In this document: in pieces, positions 38,145 to 45,354 of the stretch
Layout of the letters: each line of letters begins with the position of its first letter
Numbering within the stretch: position 1 is the stretch's first letter
Translations under genes and position numbers: made by a program
The notes under the pieces: generated by a model
Database searches by the model: none
What the model saw: the letters and a program-made list of their open reading frames with translations, nothing else
What the model was told of the DNA's origin: nothing
Origin: a virus
Virus record (IMG/VR): IMGVR_UViG_3300044641_010300
Span: 1-60,331 of that record
Strand: one strand, 5' to 3'
Length of the DNA: 60,331 nt

Positions 38145-39035
38145 TTATTCGCTTTGGAGAATTTCTTCCAACTTTGAGTTTTCGATTGAATTGGTTAGAA
38201 TTCCTCTTAAATTTTGAATATCACTTTTTCTTTTTTCTAGTTTTTCGACATTTTTCGGATCGATCTTCTCTGACAATGTCTTTTTCAATTGTTCAATTAA
38301 ATAAGATTCTTCTGTTAGACAATCCATTTCTAAAACGCATTTGGTAAGATAGGTACAAATCTTGTTTTCGAACAGATCAGTCAAAGATTCTTCGGATTCA
38401 TGAAATTTCCCGGCGGGACCTCTGAATTCCATCTGGTATTTGTCATTTTTTCTTTTAATTCTAACATCCGGAAATTTAGCATCTGATGATTTGTAAATTT
38501 TGAAGTCAGAAAAAAGTTCAGATTCTTCTGTTTTTTGCATTTCGATTTGCATCCCATTATCCAATGTTAACTCGTAAAGGCCGGGAAACCTAGTTTTGGT
38601 ATTTTGAACATCCGAATGTATTCCAAACAAATCCAACAGTATTTGAGTGCTTTCTGCAATTCTTTCTGAATCTTTTTCTTTTTTTATGGCATGAGATTCT
38701 ATGAAATTATCAACGAATTCTTCCATTTCTTCTCTATTTTTCAATTTCGAAAACCACTTAGTGTGAGGTTTAATGTGGATAACTGCAGAGTTGGGATTAG
38801 ATTTCATCTCACAGCAAGATTTTGGGAATCTGACTTTTTTATTTTCGTGAAATATTTCAATCCAATTTTCATCTATAGCATAACCAATCATGCCCTGATT
38901 GGGCTCTGGATAAACCTGAAGTTTAAGAGACCAGTTTGCCAAAGGACCTATGATTCCCAGGTTTTTCTTGGATGTTGATTCTGATTCGTTTAGATTTGTA
39001 AAATCTGAAAAACTAGGAATTGTATTCTTATTCAT
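38145..39035 (-). CDS. Candidate packaged (internal) virion protein with N-terminal targeting-like peptide
   Basis: I prefer the ATG at 39035 (MNKNTIPSFSDFTNLNE) over the longer frame to 39071. It has the same N-terminal form as several proteins near the capsid gene: a short peptide with F..F and a terminal LNE followed by S, here after residue 17. The 297-residue protein is otherwise mixed alpha/beta with a charged C-terminus (LKKTLSEKIDPKNVEKLEKR). If the prohead protease acts as in T4, cleavage after E17 would release residues 18-297 inside the head. No enzymatic motif was identified. It overlaps the 144-residue gene before it by 8 bases. Confidence 0.65.
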   Translation of the reverse strand: MNKNTIPSFSDFTNLNESESTSKKNLGIIGPLANWSLKLQVYPEPNQGMIGYAIDENWIEIFHENKKVRFPKSCCEMKSNPNSAVIHIKPHTKWFSKLKNREEMEEFVDNFIESHAIKKEKDSERIAESTQILLDLFGIHSDVQNTKTRFPGLYELTLDNGMQIEMQKTEESELFSDFKIYKSSDAKFPDVRIKRKNDKYQMEFRGPAGKFHESEESLTDLFENKICTYLTKCVLEMDCLTEESYLIEQLKKTLSEKIDPKNVEKLEKRKSDIQNLRGILTNSIENSKLEEILQSE

Positions 39036-39462
39036 TCTTACCAAATAAAACTGTAATTCTAAAGTCGGCAACTTTAGCAGACTTCTTCATGTCTATATGT
39101 AAAAAAGTAGGACTTGTAGGGATTAAAGATTCTCCCTTTCTAACCACAACCAAATTTGGATCTATATTTTCACCCGGAACAATCTCAAATTCAAATTCTT
39201 TAGGGTCATCTGGATGGTCGTCGACTTTTAACTCCAGCTCAATTTGATTTATCTTAAATGAAATATCTTGAACTCCTTCTTTTTTTCTTTCTATTGAAAT
39301 TTCATATTCTATTTCACACTTTAAATCATCTACATCTGACAATTCGGGAGGTCTGTTTGTTAGCTTGACATCCAAATAATCCAAGGGACAGGTGAATGTA
39401 TACTCTGAAGTGAAATTTTTTTTCTTCTGTACAGAATATGAACCAAAATCTTGAATTCTCAT
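39028..39462 (-). CDS. Small protein of unknown function, first gene of operon
   Basis: This 144-residue protein starts MRIQDFGSYSVQKKKNFTS. It is rich in acidic residues and beta-forming segments (ISFKINQIELELKVDDHPDD, then FEFEIVPGENIDP) and may be a compact beta-sandwich. It starts 17 bases after a GATATATAGA box, so it opens the operon that runs toward the baseplate cluster. It overlaps the next gene by 8 bases. The function is not recognised. Confidence 0.75.
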   Translation of the reverse strand: MRIQDFGSYSVQKKKNFTSEYTFTCPLDYLDVKLTNRPPELSDVDDLKCEIEYEISIERKKEGVQDISFKINQIELELKVDDHPDDPKEFEFEIVPGENIDPNLVVVRKGESLIPTSPTFLHIDMKKSAKVADFRITVLFGKNE

Positions 39463-39479
39463 GCCTTAAAATTTGTTTG

Positions 39480-39489
39480 TCTATATATC
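39480..39489 (-). promoter_or_regulatory. Late-promoter-like TATA box
   Basis: An exact GATATATAGA on the minus strand, 17 bases before the ATG at 39462, in the 99-base divergent gap between 39462 and 39562. Confidence 0.65.
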
Positions 39490-39524
39490 GTCAATTCTTT
39501 TTTTCTTTTCAGATCGTTCATAAG

Positions 39525-39534
39525 AATATATAAA
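39525..39534 (+). promoter_or_regulatory. Possible late-promoter-like box for the plus-strand gene
   Basis: On the plus strand this reads AATATATAAA, 27 bases before the ATG at 39562. It is a looser match and the spacing is longer than for the minus-strand set, so the call is tentative. Confidence 0.3.
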
Positions 39535-39561
39535 CAGAATTCAAAAAATTAAACCAAGGGC

Positions 39562-40272
39562 ATGGAAAATATTGATACAACCTGGTTTCTAAAGTCCCCA
39601 ATAGATGCCGAACATAAACAATACATTTTGTTAAATTTTTTACAGGGGGTAAATAAAGAAATTCGTAAAGAGAACATTTATCAACCTATTAGAAAAGTTT
39701 TTACTCTAATCAAAGATTTGAAGTTGATGGACAGAATCATGGGCGATCAAATTTTTACATCTCATAATTTAGAAGCCAAAGAAAAAGAGATCGCACAAGA
39801 ATTTGAAGCCCTCAAATTAACTTCATCGGAGAGGGATGAATTGGCTAGTATAATTGAAATTTCTTTAGATTCTTTGTATCGCTATGCCGAGGTAATTACT
39901 TCCATCTGGAAAAAATTAGAAGATAGAATTTCGGTGTATAATTTAAACCCAGAAGTTAAAAACTCAGACTGTGGTATTCTTTTGGTTAGAAATATGGCAA
40001 CCGACGAGATTCATTCTTTTTGGTGGTCAAGATATTCAAATTCCTCATCTTTCGGAATTTTGATGAAAAAAGTTAAGATGTCAAACAATTTTTTTTCCAT
40101 TAATTATGATCATATAATTAACGAAATCCTTTTAACAATCGGGGTTAAATCCAATTCTCTGAGCATCACAGCGATGGAAATTCACGAGGATTTTGATTCA
40201 AATTCAAATATTTTAAAAATAGCTAAAGAACTATTTATTCGTGATACGGAAAGAAAGCTGGAACTATTGTGA
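39562..40272 (+). CDS. Lone plus-strand protein of unknown function
   Basis: This 236-residue protein starts MENIDTTWFLKSPIDAEHKQ and is mostly helical with charged heptad-like parts (SHNLEAKEKEIAQEFEALKL). It ends in an alpha/beta C-terminus (NYDHIINEILLTIGVKSNSL). No family is recognised. It is transcribed divergently from the small-gene operon and ends 9 bases inside the convergent glycosyltransferase-like gene. It is one of only two plus-strand genes here, which suggests it belongs to a different expression class. Confidence 0.75.
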   Translation: MENIDTTWFLKSPIDAEHKQYILLNFLQGVNKEIRKENIYQPIRKVFTLIKDLKLMDRIMGDQIFTSHNLEAKEKEIAQEFEALKLTSSERDELASIIEISLDSLYRYAEVITSIWKKLEDRISVYNLNPEVKNSDCGILLVRNMATDEIHSFWWSRYSNSSSFGILMKKVKMSNNFFSINYDHIINEILLTIGVKSNSLSITAMEIHEDFDSNSNILKIAKELFIRDTERKLELL

Positions 40273-40935
40273 TTCTTTCCAACAATCGTCTATCAAAGAA
40301 TGTCCTTCGTGTTGATAGGCGGATCTTTCCCAAGAAATAGCAAACCGGTAATTATTATGAAGCCAATTTACTTCATTAAACCAAATATCTGGACTATCCC
40401 AAGAGTGGTTTTTTAAAGCCTCTAGATAAAATTCTCTTCCGTTCTTGTGTAAAACAACACAGTGGGCCAAAATAATTTTTGTTGTGATATAAAAGTCCCC
40501 AAAATCCGGATCTGTTTCGGAGACTGGGCTCTGAAGAAATCCGTTTACAAACCTAGACCCTAAGGAAAGATAACGAATATCATGTTTGGAACAAAATTGG
40601 ATGCCCCTATCCAGGGTTTGCATAAAGTTATGATGGGGAACTTCCAGCACGCAATCACACTCACAAAGAACTAAAGCATCCAGATCAGGTGTAAAATTTT
40701 CTTCTATTGCTTTTTTGAAAGAATGAAAAGCACCATAATGTCCAGGTCCGTGATTTGTGTGCTCGCTTTGAGTTAAAGCTTTTGTTAATTTCCACTCTTC
40801 TCCTTTGTATCTCTGATTTACTTGTTGGACGTATTCAAGCCCAAGTTCACCAAGTGGGGACAAAGAATTGATAGATGCTTTTTCCCTGGGAGTGTCCATT
40901 TCTGTTAAAATATGGACTAAACGAATTCTCGACAT
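40264..40935 (-). CDS. Glycosyltransferase-like protein (GT-A type)
   Basis: This 223-residue protein has a GT-A-like pattern. A start strand (IRLVHILTEMD) is followed by a GHYGAFHSFKKAIEE helix and then a DALVLCECDCVLEVP strand near residues 86-100, whose E-C-D is in the place of the metal-binding DxD. Later come an AHCVVLHKNGREFYLEAL segment and a DIWFNEVNWLHNN block typical of an acceptor loop. Enzymes of this fold move sugars from nucleotide sugars to an acceptor. The acceptor could be phage DNA, a virion protein or host surface sugar. It is preceded by a terminator and overlaps the convergent plus-strand gene by 9 bases. Confidence 0.65.
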   Translation of the reverse strand: MSRIRLVHILTEMDTPREKASINSLSPLGELGLEYVQQVNQRYKGEEWKLTKALTQSEHTNHGPGHYGAFHSFKKAIEENFTPDLDALVLCECDCVLEVPHHNFMQTLDRGIQFCSKHDIRYLSLGSRFVNGFLQSPVSETDPDFGDFYITTKIILAHCVVLHKNGREFYLEALKNHSWDSPDIWFNEVNWLHNNYRFAISWERSAYQHEGHSLIDDCWKESQ

Positions 40936-40962
40936 ATAAATAATTTAAAAGTTATACACAAA

Positions 40963-40993
40963 AAAAGGGACGAGTTTCAATCCCGTCCCTTTT
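40963..40993 (-). terminator. Rho-independent terminator
   Basis: A 10-base stem (AAAAGGGACG paired with CGTCCCTTTT) with an 11-base loop. On the minus strand it is followed by a run of T residues, so it ends leftward transcription from the 41012-42088 operon. A shorter U-run in the other direction may make it bidirectional. Confidence 0.85.
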
Positions 40994-41011
40994 ATTTTAC
41001 AAATTAGAATT

Positions 41012-41356
41012 TTAAAAATCTGACAATCTTTTAATTTTAGTGTGGTCCACACTTTCAGACTCATTGGTAGCAGAAGTTTGTGCTAATCCTGGACCACCGA
41101 TAGCATTAATATATTGTCTGTGGCCTCCCGCATTGTAACCAGGCAGACCGATTCCTGCTCTTTCTGGTGAAAAGACTGCGTCGGCATAACCTACAAAATC
41201 ATAGGCAGGCTCTCTTTTAATTTTATGGAATCCTGTGCGATCATAGCTGTCTTTTTGATTTTCAGCAGCTAAAGGTTTAAAGGTATTATCCATAACCTTG
41301 CCCAAAAAATCTTTGAAATCTAAAATTTCTCTTTTGGATACATCGTTTATATTCAT
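41012..41356 (-). CDS. Small protein of unknown function, head region
   Basis: This 114-residue protein starts MNINDVSKREILDFKDFLGK and continues with Gly/Pro/Tyr-rich sequence (GIGLPGYNAGGHRQYINAIG). The first 20 residues have the F..F spacing of the neighbouring targeting-like peptides, but no LxE follows directly. It lies 9 bases after the 240-residue gene and is followed by the terminator at 40963-40993. Capsid decoration or internal protein is a guess only. Confidence 0.65.
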   Translation of the reverse strand: MNINDVSKREILDFKDFLGKVMDNTFKPLAAENQKDSYDRTGFHKIKREPAYDFVGYADAVFSPERAGIGLPGYNAGGHRQYINAIGGPGLAQTSATNESESVDHTKIKRLSDF

Positions 41357-41365
41357 CTTGAATTT

Positions 41366-42088
41366 TTATTTTGTAGGTTGGATCAAACTTGTAAATAAAT
41401 CTTCTCCCGCGGTATTTGCGATCTGAGTTGGATTGGCTTGATTTAAAGATCCCAGATTTGCAAAGAAGTTGGTCAGCATAGCATTTTTTTCTTCTGGTTT
41501 TTCTGTTTTGATTCCCGCAGATTTTGCTTTTGTGGCCAGGTCGTTTTGTAATTTTGCTTTTTCTTCAGGCTTAAGAGATTTTTGAAAGATTTCTACAGAC
41601 TGTTCGGGAACTCCACCAAACAACATCAGATAAAAAGATTCCAATCTTTTGGCAAAATCTTTTCGGGTAACCTCATTTGCCAATCCTTCTTCGATTGTTC
41701 TATAAATAAAACCATTAGTATCGGTTACACCCAAGGCTTTGGCTACTTCTCCGAATCCCTTTTCAACTAAAAACTCCATGGTAGCATTAGCAGCTTTTGG
41801 GGCAAGATAACGAGCATTCATCTTCGATTTGAATAGAATAGCGTAATAATCTTTAACCTCAATTTGTTCAACAAAGTTTTGAACCAGTTTACTTAAAATT
41901 GTGCCTTCTCCTATACCCAAATATTCCATCAGATAAGCTGTGACCTTACCCTTGAGAACGTCGGTAAAAGCATCAAACCCTTTGTTAAAAAGATTACCTA
42001 AAAAATCAAAAGAGAAAAACGAATCGTTAGCTTCTTCAATTTTTTGGGAGGTAAACTGGTCAAAATTTTGGACTTTCTGAATTTTCAT
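41366..42088 (-). CDS. Candidate packaged protein with targeting-like N-terminus
   Basis: This 240-residue protein starts MKIQKVQNFDQFTSQKIEEAND. Its F..F spacing and an I-E-E site (after residue 19, followed by A) resemble T4 capsid-targeting sequences. The body is helical and hydrophobic in parts (FFSFDFLGNLFNKGFDAFTD, MEYLGIGEGTILSKLVQNF). No enzymatic motif is seen. It starts 14 bases after a GATATATAGA box and is followed by the 114-residue gene and a terminator, which makes a two-gene late transcription unit. Confidence 0.65.
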   Translation of the reverse strand: MKIQKVQNFDQFTSQKIEEANDSFFSFDFLGNLFNKGFDAFTDVLKGKVTAYLMEYLGIGEGTILSKLVQNFVEQIEVKDYYAILFKSKMNARYLAPKAANATMEFLVEKGFGEVAKALGVTDTNGFIYRTIEEGLANEVTRKDFAKRLESFYLMLFGGVPEQSVEIFQKSLKPEEKAKLQNDLATKAKSAGIKTEKPEEKNAMLTNFFANLGSLNQANPTQIANTAGEDLFTSLIQPTK

Positions 42089-42102
42089 GAAGTAGACTTT
42101 TT

Positions 42103-42112
42103 TCTATATATC
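42103..42112 (-). promoter_or_regulatory. Late-promoter-like TATA box
   Basis: An exact GATATATAGA on the minus strand, 14 bases upstream of the ATG at 42088; this is the shortest spacing in the set. Confidence 0.65.
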
Positions 42113-42129
42113 TACTTTCCTTTTTGAAA

Positions 42130-43539
42130 TCATTGGTTAGATTCGGGATCTAAAAAAAGGTCTACCGCTTGCTGACGGTATTTTAATTTGTTTTCTTTAA
42201 TTTTGGGGTTCTTCAATGCTTCCTTCGGTCTATTTACAATTTCTTCAGGCAGTAAGGGCCCAAAGGTGTCTTTTAGAATTTTTTTATCGGTTCTCCATTC
42301 TTTAGGAAGATGAAGGGCAAATCGTACTAAATCCAAATTGAGGAAAGGATTTCTAAGTTCTAAGGTGTGTGCCATAGAAAGCTTATCTAGTCTAGGTAAA
42401 TGATAAAATCTCAACTCATCGAAAACATCCGAAAATTGAGAATCATATTCGTGAATTCTAGAGTAACCCCCAAAAAGCTCATCAGCTCCATCCCCACTCA
42501 AAACAATTCTAGATTCACCATATTTTTTAACAGATTCAAAAAGGAAGTATTGAGGAACTACAGATCCTAAATCAATGGGACTTTCGTTCCAATCCTGATA
42601 GATTTTTTTAATTTGCAATTCATCCATCTTGTAATCTAGAAAATTCACCGTCTTTTGATGAAATCTGGATAAAATATTAACATATTCAGATTCTCCATTT
42701 TCAATAGAAAACCATTTTACCTCTGGTGCAAGCTCTTTTAAAATCCCAGCAATAATTGAGGAATCTAAACCTCCAGATACCAAAAGAGAAATAGGATAGT
42801 TTTTAGAAATTAATCTGTTTCGGACAGATTCAAAAAGTTTTGCCCACAGCCACTCCATATGGGCTTCATAATCTCCGGAAGCTAAATTTTCGATGGGGAA
42901 ATTAAAACCTCGATAATAATTAGCATAAGTGGTTTTAAAACTTGGAGAATTTAGATTATAATGGTAGATTGTGTTTGGTAAAATTCTTTTAACATCCAAA
43001 TATGGAGTGGAATCGTTGGTCACATAGCCAAATTTTCTAACAGTAGAAATAAAATGAGAATCTTTGGGACTAAACCAATGTTTAACCGCTTTTATCTCAG
43101 AAGCTAGTTCGCCGTCTTCATTAACATAAAGACATTTTTTCCCCAAAGGGTCCGTAAAACAGATAACATCTTTATTTTTAGCATCATAGATAGCTAAAGC
43201 CCAAAAACCATCCCATGTCTGAATTCTAGGCATGAACATCGAACAAAACATTTCGAAAGAACCTCCTTTCCAAGAAGAGAAAATGTGACATAAATATTCA
43301 ATATCACACCCAAACACAGCGGTGTCATAATTGAAGATTTCCCCGTTGTACAAAAGAAAAATTCCAGGGGAAATCTCAATTGGTTGCTTCCAGCCGTCAC
43401 CCTCTTCTGTTTGGATGGGAAGTCTAGTATGACATAAATAGATTCCCTCTCTTTCGATAGTATTAGATTCGATGCCTCTGTGGGACAAAGAATTTAATCT
43501 TTCTTTTTCTCCGTCTATGTTTATGAAGATTCCACACAT
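42130..43539 (-). CDS. asnB: Asparagine synthetase (glutamine-hydrolysing), AsnB-like
   Basis: This 469-residue protein has both AsnB domains. The class II glutamine amidotransferase half has the nucleophile Cys2 in MCGIF, SHRGIESN at 19-26, the substrate-binding HTRLP at 37-41 and LLYNGEIFNYD at 62-72. The ATP-pyrophosphatase half has SGGLDSS at 255-261 and a LSGDGADELFGGYSR block near 345-360. It transfers ammonia from glutamine to aspartate, forming asparagine with AMP and pyrophosphate; some relatives amidate sugars instead. It is shorter than most bacterial AsnB proteins. It closes a four-gene cassette with a kinase (1-base gap), a glycosyltransferase-like gene and a lipoprotein gene. 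That setting makes an amidotransfer step in a modification pathway as likely as free asparagine supply. Confidence 0.9.
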   Translation of the reverse strand: MCGIFINIDGEKERLNSLSHRGIESNTIEREGIYLCHTRLPIQTEEGDGWKQPIEISPGIFLLYNGEIFNYDTAVFGCDIEYLCHIFSSWKGGSFEMFCSMFMPRIQTWDGFWALAIYDAKNKDVICFTDPLGKKCLYVNEDGELASEIKAVKHWFSPKDSHFISTVRKFGYVTNDSTPYLDVKRILPNTIYHYNLNSPSFKTTYANYYRGFNFPIENLASGDYEAHMEWLWAKLFESVRNRLISKNYPISLLVSGGLDSSIIAGILKELAPEVKWFSIENGESEYVNILSRFHQKTVNFLDYKMDELQIKKIYQDWNESPIDLGSVVPQYFLFESVKKYGESRIVLSGDGADELFGGYSRIHEYDSQFSDVFDELRFYHLPRLDKLSMAHTLELRNPFLNLDLVRFALHLPKEWRTDKKILKDTFGPLLPEEIVNRPKEALKNPKIKENKLKYRQQAVDLFLDPESNQ

Positions 43540-43540
43540 A

Positions 43541-44083
43541 TCAAATTAATTCGGTTAAATTACTTGATGTCTTATCTGTAAAATCATTGGTAAGTTTCAC
43601 AATTTGTATATCTGGTTCAATTAATTGAAGTGTGGAAACCAAATTAAGTAAAGTTTCTTTTTCCTGCGAGGTATTTTCTCTAAAATCCCACAAATCTTTA
43701 TTTCGGGCTTCAGATGAAGGATTTGTACCTTCGACTAAAATAATTTTCAAATTGCCCAATAAACCTTTATCTCTGAAGAGATTGAGCTGTTGTAAAGCCA
43801 GTTGATGAGTAATCCGGTCACTAATAATTCCCCAAGTTAAAACTGTGAGAAATCCCCGATCCAAAATAAAATCAGATAAAAATCCATCTCTGTTTAGTTG
43901 TAGTAGCATGGCCTCTTTGCCCAAAGCAAAATAGTGAGTTACAGGATCATCATCTGGAATCATTAATTCAGAAAACCAACCTGAAAATTCAAATTTGTAA
44001 ATAGGGAGGTTAGTTTGTTTGGCATAAGAGTTGGCAAGAAAGGTTTTTCCCGAGTTCCTGGCACCTTCAAAAATTGTAATCAT
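43541..44083 (-). CDS. P-loop nucleotide kinase-like protein
   Basis: This 180-residue protein starts MITIFEGARNSGKTFLANSY with a Walker A motif GARNSGKT at residues 7-14. A DRGFLTVLTWG segment near 93-103 matches the D-R-x-x-x-S/T feature of thymidylate-kinase-like enzymes, and a terminal strand (IQIVKLTNDF) follows. Length and order suit a deoxynucleoside monophosphate kinase or a polynucleotide/base kinase. Phage DNA hypermodification pathways use such kinases on 5-hydroxymethyl bases, but the substrate here is not readable. It overlaps the start of the next gene by 17 bases. Confidence 0.75.
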   Translation of the reverse strand: MITIFEGARNSGKTFLANSYAKQTNLPIYKFEFSGWFSELMIPDDDPVTHYFALGKEAMLLQLNRDGFLSDFILDRGFLTVLTWGIISDRITHQLALQQLNLFRDKGLLGNLKIILVEGTNPSSEARNKDLWDFRENTSQEKETLLNLVSTLQLIEPDIQIVKLTNDFTDKTSSNLTELI

Positions 44084-44930
44084 GGATAGTTTGAATTTTT
44101 TTTAGATAATTAAATAGATTTTTATTTTTATAGGATTCTAAATATTCATCGATTCTCATCCTTCTATGGCAAAATCTAAATCTTGGAAAGTACGGATGAA
44201 GTTTACCTTCTGTGATGTATTTAAACACCAACAAATTTAATATGTGTTGTTCTGGACACGAATGAATGAATTCTGGATGCGGATCTGGATTTGGCCATTT
44301 AGTTAAAAGGTCCTTTTTCTCGTTGAATTTTCTAAAATCAGAGAAAAACTGTCTTGAGGCAGGAGTGTTTCTAATAATCATTCTAGAAGATCCCAGCATA
44401 GGGGATTCTTCTAAAATTCTAACCAATTCCTGATCTGTAAAAAAATACTGAGTTGTGTATCTTTTTCCAAAATGTTTAACCTTAGGATAATTTCCTGCAT
44501 GATCCCTTTCCTCGAAAGGAATAAAAAAATCAGAAAAGTTTTGATCCAAAAAATATTCACAAATATTTTCCAAATCTGACCAATCAGTTTGCCAATACTG
44601 AACGTATTTTTCAAAGTTACAGTCGTGATAAATCAACAGAGAATTGGGTGGAATTTGATCCAGTGTATATTCAATCAAAAACGATTTGAAATCCCCGCAC
44701 CCTATTTGATTCAAACCAGGATTCAATGAAAATTCACCTTCGTGAAAATTACAAAAATTTTCTGAACCCGGAAGTTGTTTTAACTTACGTGGTGTATAAA
44801 TCAGAATATCCGTAAAAACCCCACTTAAAGCTTTTTGTACGTCTTGGGTAGATTTAGAAATATCAAACCCCTCGTCGTGTGGAAATCCCTCCGTGTGAAA
44901 CAGCAACAAATAGATAGATTGTTTGGACAT
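44067..44930 (-). CDS. Glycosyltransferase-like protein
   Basis: This 287-residue protein has a GT-A-like order. A nucleotide-sugar strand (IYLLLFHTEGFPHDEGFD) is followed by IPPNSLLIYHDCNFEKY, with D-C-N (103-105) at the DxD position. Later, PEQHILNLLVFKYIT resembles the E/D-Q-x-x-L/I-N segment found in many sugar transferases. The C-terminus is basic (RFRFCHRRMRIDEYLESYKN). It lies between the lipoprotein and kinase genes in the accessory cassette. The acceptor (DNA, virion or host surface) is unknown. Confidence 0.6.
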   Translation of the reverse strand: MSKQSIYLLLFHTEGFPHDEGFDISKSTQDVQKALSGVFTDILIYTPRKLKQLPGSENFCNFHEGEFSLNPGLNQIGCGDFKSFLIEYTLDQIPPNSLLIYHDCNFEKYVQYWQTDWSDLENICEYFLDQNFSDFFIPFEERDHAGNYPKVKHFGKRYTTQYFFTDQELVRILEESPMLGSSRMIIRNTPASRQFFSDFRKFNEKKDLLTKWPNPDPHPEFIHSCPEQHILNLLVFKYITEGKLHPYFPRFRFCHRRMRIDEYLESYKNKNLFNYLKKIQTIHDYNF

Positions 44931-44938
44931 TTATCAAT

Positions 44939-45298
44939 TTATTCACTCTTTCTTATGTGAATAATTTGCATAAGTTCCTTTTTGGGATAACCCAATTCTT
45001 TCCAAATTTTTTTGAATTTTCTGTTACCTTTTAGAAAATTTGCTTTTTCAATCTCCACATAAACTTGGCTAAATTTCACATATTCTTCCGGGTATTGGGC
45101 TCTGAATTTTGCTAATGACTTATTGATTTTGAGGGAGAGAGGTTTATCTTTCAAAAGATTACCTTGTTGTAAAGCTGGATTTATGATCTGCTCGTTAATT
45201 TCAGATTTAGTAAATTCGGGATCGATTGGGCTGATGGTTTGTTTATTCTGACAGGAAAGAAGCAGAATTGTACACCAAAATAAAATTAATTTGTACAT
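44939..45298 (-). CDS. Phage-encoded lipoprotein
   Basis: I use the ATG at 45298 (MYKLILFWCTILLLSCQNKQ) because a longer frame to 45319 would overlap the -7 element of a host-type promoter. The result is a 119-residue protein with a short positive N-region, a hydrophobic core and a lipobox LLSC, so signal peptidase II would leave a lipid-modified Cys at residue 16. The mature part is small and basic, and ends in LGYPKKELMQIIHIRKSE. Lipoproteins are used by several phages to block receptor function or superinfection. The role here is inferred, as nothing shows the target. Confidence 0.8.
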   Translation of the reverse strand: MYKLILFWCTILLLSCQNKQTISPIDPEFTKSEINEQIINPALQQGNLLKDKPLSLKINKSLAKFRAQYPEEYVKFSQVYVEIEKANFLKGNRKFKKIWKELGYPKKELMQIIHIRKSE

Positions 45299-45316
45299 GA
45301 AATTCAATTTAATGCA

Positions 45317-45349
45317 CAAATTTAAGACAAAAATAACATTCTAGGACAA
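45317..45349 (-). promoter_or_regulatory. Host-type (Bacteroidota sigma factor) promoter
   Basis: On the minus strand there is TTG (45349-45347), 22 bases, then TAAATTTG (45324-45317), matching the Bacteroidota vegetative consensus TTG-N17-23-TAnnTTTG. It lies 18 bases before the lipoprotein ATG at 45298. It differs from the GATATATA sites and suggests early or middle expression of the accessory cassette by host RNA polymerase. Confidence 0.55.
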
Positions 45350-45354
45350 GAAGC

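Noticed and set aside
45299-45319. Upstream extension of the lipoprotein to 45319
   Set aside because: It would place coding sequence over the -7 promoter element, and the shorter form gives a normal lipoprotein signal peptide.
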